From Tillus elongatus (taxonomy: Eukaryota; Arthropoda; Insecta; Coleoptera; Cleridae): a stretch of DNA of 64,000 nt. Within the stretch, counting starts at the first letter, position 1, and each line of letters starts with the position of its first letter. This document shows, piece by piece, positions 56,763-64,000 of the stretch. The stretch spans positions 72,816,082 through 72,880,081 of the forward strand of contig OZ023270.1 in assembly GCA_964006375.1 (NCBI GenBank), read 5' to 3'. A program made the position numbers and the translations under genes. The notes below the pieces were generated by a model. It worked only from the letters and a program-made list of their open reading frames with translations, did not search any database and was not told the origin of the DNA.

Positions 56763-58424
56763 TTAACTCACACTGTATTTTCTCTCGTGTGCCTTTGTCA
56801 TCCTAGAAACAAAACATATGGGAACTCTGGTGTCGTACCTTTCCTGCAAAAGCACCCCTGCATACCTATACATTGAACCGTCGGTTTGTAAAATAAATTT
56901 CGATTGATAATCCGGATAAAATACCTTTAAATTTTGTTGGAATTCTTCCTTTATAGCTACAAAACTTTCTTCTTTTCCTTCATCCCATTTCCAAGTCTGA
57001 TTTTTCTTTAACAATTCCGTGAGTATTCTTGTTTTTTCAGAAATGTCTGGTAATAACCTTTTAAAATAATTTATCATTCCCAAGAAACTCCGCAATGTTT
57101 TTAAATCATGGGGCCTTTTAAAATTTTTAATGACTTCAACCCTCTCTTCATCCATCATAAACCCTTCTTTGTTCAAAACATACCCTAAAAATTTTACCTC
57201 CTTCTGATAAAACTGGCATTTATTTACATTAATTTTCAGTCCGGCCCTGTCTAATTCATTTAAAATGGTTTTGATGTGCGTATAATGTTCTTCCTTTGTT
57301 TTGGAAAAAATTAATATGTCATCTATATAATGTACCGTAAAATTCTCATACCTATCTAATATTTTATGTACTGCCCTAACAAGCCCACTACATGCTGACT
57401 GAATTCCAAAAGGAACTACTTTAAACTGGTATATAACACCATTAATTGAAAAACCTGTATATTTCCTACAGTGTTCTTCTAACGGAATGAGCCAAAAGCT
57501 ATGTTTTAAATCTATTTTCGTGAATATTGATGCTGGAGTTATATTGCCGAAAATCGCATCAATTGCCAATGGGCTTTCGTACTGTGGAACGGAGTATTTA
57601 TTTACATTTCTCGCATCTAGACATATTCTAAGTTCCCCGCTTTTTTTCTTAACTACTACTACCGGATTTATGTATCTCGTATTACTATGTTCTATTATTC
57701 CTAATCTGAGCATTTCATTTATTTCTGTGGCTATTTGTTCACGGTATTTAAATGGAATTGGATAGTTTTTTGCTTTAAAATTCTGTATATCCTGCACTTC
57801 AAATTTATGCGTATATTTATTTGCAAATCTAGTTTCATCCTTTATCAATTGTTTATGTTTTTCTAGTAACTCTTTTATTGCCAATTTATATTCTGGTGGA
57901 CATTTCATTTCTGCTATCTCATTCTCTCTTACATTTATTTCTTCATACACACTCTCAGTATCTCGTTTTTTAAACGGTTCATACTCATTATATTCATATT
58001 TATTATTGAATATTTGCTTATTGGCAATTTCATTCTTCACTTGTGAATACATTTTTATTTTAATGTCACTCACTTCAATTATTTTTTCTTTATAATCTAA
58101 CACAAACTTATGCTTATTTAGCATGTCTGCTCCACATAAAATGTCCATTTCCATACCTTTGACAATAAAAAGTTGCAAATCTATACTTATTTCTTTCCTA
58201 ATATTCACATTCAAAACTATCATTTCATTTATTTCCGTTAATTTTTTGTTGTTTACGCCTAACACTGTAATTTTAGGAACTTTTATAATACTTTTATTTA
58301 ATTTATTTTTCACTAGGTAGTCATAGTTAATAAGGGATACTTCTGATGCACTATCTAAAATAATATTGGCTTTATTACTATTAACTTCCGCCTTTAAATA
58401 TATCATACCTTCATCCTCTCCCAC
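56763..58424 (-). pseudogene. Gypsy protease, reverse transcriptase and start of RNase H
   Basis: 553 residues. Aspartic protease at about 20-110, with active site LDSASEVSLI (DSA in place of the usual DTG/DSG). RT from about 200: FKVVPFGIQSAC preceded by IFTKIDLKHSFWLIPL (first catalytic Asp), and YIDDILIFSK (YxDD box) at about 369-378. RNase H begins at about 500 with LQTDGSMYRYAGVLLQ. It is cut by an in-frame TAA within RNase H where a Glu codon would fit. It is in the same frame as gag, separated from it by two stops at 58539 and near 58500. Catalytic positions are otherwise intact. Confidence 0.93.
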
Positions 58425-58538
58425 ATTTTCATTTTGTATTTCGTTTAATTTTATAAATTCCTTTGGATGTTCATAGACGACGTTTGCATATTTTTTTTAT
58501 ACAGGGCTTAATTTTGTGATTTTCATGCGTGGGTTGTT

Positions 58539-60475
58539 TTAAAAATTTCTACGACTTTCCATATAATTTGGAACATGTTCGTAGCTGCCCATGTCGTCGA
58601 CCTGGGTATTACTAATTAACCTTGCCTGACCGTTCACTTGTGCATTATTACTTAGAGAACTACTATGCCTCGTTAATTCGGGTATACTGTTTTCTATCGG
58701 GTCTTCCGGGATACTGGGCAATCTATCCCGATCTCTTTGGCGATCGTTTCGCTGCCTAGCCTCTTCGCTGCTCACTCGGACTCGATAATTTCTCCTATTA
58801 TCTTGGTCACGTCGTCTTTCAGGATTTTCTGTTCTCCTTTGTTGGCCTGTGTCCCGTTCTCTTTCAGGATTGTTGTTCGTGAATTTTCTATTATTATTAT
58901 TATTGTTATAATAATAATTGTTATTGCTTTGCCGATTTGCTCCGCCATTGTTATTGCCACCGGACCTGTTCCAATTGCCATTCGAATTTGAGCGGTTCGG
59001 CTGATACCTCTGATTATTTCCTGTGTGATCATTTTTATTTCTCCTGCTTTGTTGGATCCTAGCCAGATAGTTGATCAACTGATCCATGGTTTGGATATTT
59101 TGTATGGCGATATTTTCGGCAATTTGCGCCTCAAAATGCCTAGATATACACATGATAATTTCTTCCTCTCTCATTTTTGGATCTAGGTATTGTGCTATGT
59201 TGTATAAATTTAGGCAATAGTGACTATAGTCGTCGCCCTGATTACTATTAAATTTACCGAAATACAACCTCTCTCTGAACAAACCTTGACTATGTTCACC
59301 CCAGTAAAATTGTAAAAATTTTCGTTCAAAAATCGCGAATTCCGACATTTCGCTTTCTTTGGTGGAGAACCACAACAGCGGGTTTCCCGTTAGTCGGGCC
59401 CTTATTATATTCTTCATATCGCTCACACTATGGATCAAATGCAGTTTGTCCTTGATCATTTGCACGAACACTTTGGGATGTAATTTGCCAATGTTCCCAG
59501 TGAATTTCATACTCGGATCATTCCCCATTTGCATGTGGTCCATACTATAGCTTGGCATGATGATTGCTTTGGAAATATGCTGTTTAGTTTCACTTTGGAT
59601 TTCCTCCTTTATTTTTATTAATTGTTCAGCGGTTTCCTGTTCTATCCTGACCACATTTCGGTCCACCGACTTTACTAACGTTTCGACCTTTTTAATGTCG
59701 TACCTCCTCATTGCGGTTTCTTCCCGTACTTTGTCATGGCATGCCTGAACTCCCGCGTCCAGCTCCGTCTTGATTGTCTTGTGGCTTACTTGGCATGTTT
59801 TTTGTGTGGTTTTTACTTCATCGTCCAGCTGGTGTATTTTTATGAGGAAACTGGTTTCCATAGCTCTTTGTTTTTTGTTTACTTCTGTTAAAATCTCCGT
59901 TTTGTTTTGTTGTATATGTTCATATAATCTCCCAAAATTTTCATCCGTATGTTTAATATATTCTTTTTGTTGTTTTTCCAACTTGGCAATATCTTGTCTA
60001 ATTTCATTTTTGTTTTCTTCGAATTTATTATTTATGTTTTTTGGTTTTCCTCCAATTTGTTATTTATGTTTTTTTGGTTTTCCTCCAATTTGTTGTTTAT
60101 GTTTTTTTGGTTTTGCTCTTTGTCTTCTTCCATTTTCTTGAACAAAACGGCGAATAACTTGTCCATTTTTGATTCTTCCTCCTGTCCTTTTACTGTTTGC
60201 TCCTGAGGACTTTCTTTGACAGCGCTATTCTGTCCCTTTTCTTTTTCTATTATAAAGGTTTCATCGCCCCGATATTCGGTTTCTTCTTCTTCCTGTGATA
60301 TGGTCCCTTCTTCCGAACTTGCTTTACGTCCCCTCCATTCCGTGAACTGTTTAGGTTTTTGTGGTTCTGGCTCTGCCATTTTCTCCGGATCTTCAGGTAC
60401 GCTGATTATAGGTTCTTCAGATTCTGGCCCAATTGGTTTATCACTTTCTAACTGTTTTTCCCCGGACATGTTCAA
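58539..60475 (-). pseudogene. Gypsy gag, one frameshift
   Basis: Two minus-strand frames, 60475-60032 (147 residues) and 59981-58539 (480 residues), make up one gag. The N-terminal part is acidic (EEPIISVPEDPEKM) and ends in 11-residue coiled-coil repeats, EENQKNINNKL. A capsid-like region follows with FYWGEHSQGLFRERLYFGKF and LNLYNIAQYLDP. The C-terminus is rich in Asn, Arg and Gln, with no CCHC zinc knuckle. The frame breaks at about 60043, where one copy of a 33-bp repeat has six T instead of seven. Gag would form the particle that packages element RNA. Confidence 0.88.
60032..60126 (-). repeat. 33-bp tandem repeat encoding EENQKNINNKL, three units
   Basis: Each unit contains an A-run (T-run on this strand): seven in two units and six in the one nearest 60043. 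The loss of one base explains the gag frameshift. Confidence 0.88.
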
Positions 60476-60528
60476 GCTTGATTTATTTAATTTCCTTGTG
60501 AATTTAAAATTTAATTGTCCCCCTTTCT

Positions 60529-60960
60529 AAGCTTTGACCCTTTCAAATACACCACCTATATTTATTTTTCATAAAACCATTGGTTATGTGTGCAACTTAC
60601 TGTTTCATATATTAAAATATCATACGGTATTAGAATTTTTGCTAATTTTCAATAAATCGGTTGAATTGATTTATTTAAGTTTACTGTATTTAAATGAGTC
60701 GTGCTAATTTATTTAAAATTGGTTTACTTCTAAATCCCTTGCATTTAAAATACTATTACGTTTTCATGAAAATTTGCTTTATTCTAACGTAATTAAAATT
60801 TTATTAAAATTTAACAGAAACCCTGTATTTGTGCCAATCATGTGCTATATTGCGAACAAATGTTTATTTTATTAAAATTTTCTATGAAAATAACTTTATT
60901 TTTACACACAAAGAAAAATTTTTTTAATCATGTTCTTTTTAGGTCAAATTTTTTTTAGAA
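60529..60960. other. Gypsy 5' leader, noncoding
   Basis: AT-rich untranslated leader between the primer-binding site and gag. It contains a third AGAAAGGGGG motif (minus strand) at 60519-60528, just upstream of the gag start. Confidence 0.7.
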
Positions 60961-60962
60961 GT

Positions 60963-60982
60963 CCCACGACTTGGGCGCCATT
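60963..60982 (-). promoter_or_regulatory. Primer-binding site of the gypsy element
   Basis: On the minus strand, TGGCGCCCAAGTCGTGGGAC lies next to the 5' LTR. TGGCGCCCAA fits the 3' end of insect tRNA-Lys; after that two extra bases interrupt the expected match. The tRNA assignment is from memory of retroelement primer sites, not tested. Confidence 0.7.
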
Positions 60983-60983
60983 T

Positions 60984-62491
60984 TGCTATGGTATTCTACT
61001 TTACTTTATGGGTAGCATATACCTGCAAAAATTTATTATAGAGCTGAGAACATACGTCCTAATCATCAGGTTGGGTTCCTTATAATTACAGCTAGCTTCT
61101 ACTAATTAAAATTCACTACTATGTGTTATTTAAATTCATTTATTGATTTTCACTTGATCAAAATTACTATCGCTTTGCACAGATGGCTATATAACAATTT
61201 TGCTGATTAAATATCAACCAAAAACAATACTTCCGTTAATTACAATCTGTTATACATTCCATTTAATTTATTACACAAATTTTACGGTGTCTATTTGACA
61301 CACATTAAACACAAACAGAAACGTTTAAAGCATTCAATACATAAACATAAATTGAAAAATCCTATTAAAACATTTAACTGTGCCGATATGACACTTGTTA
61401 AATACAAAGAGATATTTTAAAACATTCTTTACATAAATATAACTTGAAAAATCCTATTAAAAAAACATTCTGGTAACATTATAACTAATTACACAATTAA
61501 TTAAACATGGATACTACATAATCAATATACATCGATAATTCTACAGAACGGTCTCTTTCCGTTTATTTCAAACAAAATTTTTTTCTTTGAAATTTATTAG
61601 CACAAAAATATTTGATTGTTGTTGTAAAAATGGTGAAATTCCACCCGCACTGGTCAATTTAAGAAAAGGTAACACTTACTGACATATTTTCCATTGGATT
61701 ATTTATTGTTCTTCCATTAATACGGACCTTGATTAATTATTATTATCTTTCTCATTTGTCCATGCCATTGATTATTAACGGATTTACTTCGTTAACATAT
61801 TGATATATTTATTCCATAGTCGTAGCACTCTGGAGGTGTTTTATACCCTCACTTCGATGCACTTTGGAATCTTAGTTATGACGATGATCACCTGGTCTGG
61901 TAAAGTGATACCGATGATTTCACTGGATGGAAAAGACAAGACAATCCCGGACTCTCTCGGACCGTTGCTTTTATTAACTCTCCTACAGGTGAAAAAACGC
62001 TATTGTTCGTCACACACCTGTGTTTAAGTTTTCCGTCAAACCTTTAACGTCTTTTTTTCGTTTTTTTCTGACGCGCACATCACCTTAATATTCTACAAAC
62101 CTTTGTTTTTTATAAATGACCTCCGCTCTTTTAATATGGTGAGTCTTTAGCTAGCTTGGTCATATATATTTTTTTTATACAATAAAATCAACAGAACTAC
62201 ACAATTATATTATCTACAATCTCATTCTCCCTACAAAACTGAAGCATTGTTCTTGGTTTCTTTGTGGATATTTCTAGAATATATAATTTTTTTATTACTC
62301 GAATGTAACTTAACATCGAGGGTTGCTACATGGGTCACTGACATTCATGTCGGGCGTTGACATCTCCTGCCAAAACTCTTTCATTGCTACATTAGGGTGT
62401 ATACACTTATTTTATATATACTAGTATGCATAAATTTCCCGTTTTCCTATTAAAATTTCGTAATATTTCCTATCATTTGCTATCTATAGCA
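60984..62491 (-). repeat. 5' LTR of the gypsy element (right on this strand)
   Basis: 1508 bp, from TGCTATGG to CTATAGCA. Three substitutions and one 1-base indel relative to the other LTR, so the insertion is young. It contains the element's promoter by position, but I could not identify the start site. Confidence 0.97.
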
Positions 62492-62829
62492 ATATATAAT
62501 TTATTGAACATTATAAATACTAATATTCTTTCACAAAGCTCTTCTTTAATAGGTTGGCTGCCATGGTGGGCATATATGACCGCTACTGAATTTTGCCATC
62601 TCGCCGTGGCGGTTGAATACGCCCGCTGTATCATTGAGGCATATACTCATTTTCTATGTGCCAACGGTCGTGCCTGGTATCGCTCTGTCTATTGCATACG
62701 ACCGCTGTGGCATAGAAGTCCTGCACACCATAGCGAATTTTTGAATATCATTCAACTGACCGAAAATATCGAGTAAAAAGCAATTATCTTACATTTTTCT
62801 GGTTTTGCAATCTTTTATTGTATACAAAT
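62492..62829. other. Continuation of the WNK intron
   Basis: The interrupted TA-rich site continues at 62492. A 116-codon frame that begins in the LTR and crosses its border (62426-62776) is not a real gene. Confidence 0.55.
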
Positions 62830-63810
62830 TAGTGTGAGTTCCCCGGCAATTCTACTCTCAACCCACCTCCAAATGTTCAACCACCAACAGTCCCCAATGT
62901 CGCGCATAAAATGACTGATATCATTTTCAAAACAAGGTACGAAAGATGCTCTCTTCCCTTAATACCAGGAAAGCCTCAGGCCTTGACGAGATCCCAGCAA
63001 TTGTTCTCCAAAAATGCGCACCAGAACTTGCTCCTGTCCTGACTCGTCTGTTTCAGACATCTTACAATAGAGGCATATTCCCTAGTAACTGGAAAACTGC
63101 TAGAGTACAACCCGTCCCCAAGAAAGGATCCAAAGCACTTCCTAGCAACTACAGACCTATTTCTCTCCTTTCAGTCGTCTCTAAAGTGATGGAAAAGTAT
63201 ATAAACATTGAATGACTAAAATTTCTTGAAAAACAAAGTCTAATCCACGACAGGCAGTATGGATTCCGTCAGCGCAGATCAACTGCCGACCTCCTTTCCT
63301 TTGTCACCCATTCTTGGAACAAGTCTATGGAACTACACGGTGAATCCCAGATTGTCGCTCTAGACATATCCAAAGCATTCGACCAGGTCTGGCACGAAGC
63401 GCTGCTTAATAAACTACCGGCCTATGGCCTACCACCAAAACTCTACGTGGACAGCAAATTTCCTCTCCAACTGGAGAATTTCTGTTGTCGTGAATGGCCA
63501 TCCCTCTAAACTTTATCCAATTAATGCAGGAGTTCCTCAAGGTTCAGCTTTAGCCCCTACTTTTTTTCTTCTCCATATCAATGACCTCCTCTCTAGCACA
63601 TCCAACCCAGTTTACAATTACGCGGACGACAGCACCCTCCACTTAAATATACAATATTCTAAGCCTGTCTCTTTAGCCCAATTAGAATAGGATCGCAGAC
63701 TCATTGAGGATTCTATCTCCGTGGATCTCCAAAAAATATTAGACTGGGAAAGTAGAAATCTTGTACAATTCAACCCCACGAAATCACAGTCTTGCTTTCT
63801 TTCTCATAAG
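62830..63810 (+). mobile_element. LINE-C copy 2, truncated
   Basis: Same family as 22645-24240. Frames 62946-63215, 63327-63509 and 63424-63690 give MLSSLNTRKASGLDEIP, RPISLLSVVSKVMEKYI, QYGFRQRRSTADLL, LDISKAFDQVWHEAL (first Asp), GVPQGSALAPTFF and YADDSTLH. Stops at 63213 and 63688 and a frameshift near 63450 inactivate it. It extends about 200 bp further 5' than copy 1 and breaks off at about 63810, before the C-terminal region. Confidence 0.87.
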
Positions 63811-64000
63811 AGAGTCAGTTCAGCGCCGGCATCACAGCAATACTTAAGTCAGTGTGCGACTCAACCAGGCTGACGACATCCGGTAGCAGACGGTAAATAC
63901 CTGGAAGGTTGTGATCAACATGCAACACCTTACACTTAACAACATTCAGAGAGATTTGTCAAATTGTTGTGCAGGCCATGATTGCACTCGTTCGACTTTT
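63811..64000 (-). pseudogene. Possible LINE RT fragment at the window edge
   Basis: The minus strand reads ISLNVVKCKVLHVD near 63955-63910, similar to the LN..KCKVLH motif after the YADD box of Jockey-type RTs, and SHTDLSIAVM later, resembling the DLG motif. The fragment is cut by the window end. Confidence 0.45.

Larger units (their letters stand above)
50228..62491 (-). mobile_element. Ty3/gypsy LTR retrotransposon, 12.3 kb, recently inserted
   Basis: Long terminal repeats lie at 50228-51734 and 60984-62491. Reading on the minus strand, the order is 5' LTR, primer-binding site, gag, protease-RT-RNase H-integrase (pol order of Ty3/gypsy), a 3.6-kb noncoding tail, polypurine tract and 3' LTR. 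No env is present. The flanking sequence is ATAT on both sides (50224-50227 and 62492-62495), within TA-rich DNA, so a 4-6-bp target duplication is likely. Three open-frame lesions make this copy inactive despite nearly identical LTRs. It sits antisense in a WNK intron and contains a nested family X element at 51897-54219. Confidence 0.95.

Overview
This is a repeat-saturated, AT-rich stretch of a large arthropod nuclear genome, most likely an insect. The evidence is a spliced WNK kinase gene with very long introns, a Penelope-like element, insect-type LINEs, Tc1/mariner and hAT transposons, a Ty3/gypsy element and TTAGG-type pentamers. I cannot name the species; a large-genome beetle or similar insect would fit. 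No rRNA, tRNA, CRISPR or prokaryotic feature was seen.

The only host gene I can support is WNK (with-no-lysine kinase), on the + strand. Eleven internal exons lie between 16224 and 49797 and join in frame into about 1384 residues. They give an N-terminal segment, a complete kinase domain (lysine in the glycine loop, cysteine in strand 3, DLG motif), a PF2-like autoinhibitory domain and a long glutamine-rich tail. The initiator exon and the 3' end lie outside the window. Almost every intron contains transposable elements.

Layout. 1-2515: Penelope-like element folded into a head-to-head palindrome. 3632-6111: Tc1/mariner element with long inverted repeats, with a truncated LINE (family A) inserted in it. 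7036-16223: RTE-like LINE, LINE-B, a SETMAR-type mariner, LINE-A, and three copies of an unidentified repeat (family X). 16224-49797: WNK exons separated by LINEs, hAT remnants, a 1.04-kb hAT-type nonautonomous element with a perfect 8-bp target duplication, an 0.85-kb hairpin, a second LINE-B with TTAGG-like repeats at its 3' end, and several mariner remnants. 50228-62491: a recently inserted 12.3-kb Ty3/gypsy retrotransposon on the minus strand, its LTRs differing by three substitutions and one indel. It carries a family X copy that holds a five-unit tandem array of about 280 bp. 62492-64000: remaining intron with a second LINE-C copy.

The most unusual points are the all-phase-0 glutamine-rich exons of WNK, the 280-bp satellite that contains an inverted transposon end, three copies of one polypurine motif in the gypsy element, the long hairpin, and (TA)n arrays that repeatedly sit at transposon borders. 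LINE-A, -B, -C, -D and family X are names used only in this report for families recognised by comparing copies inside the window.
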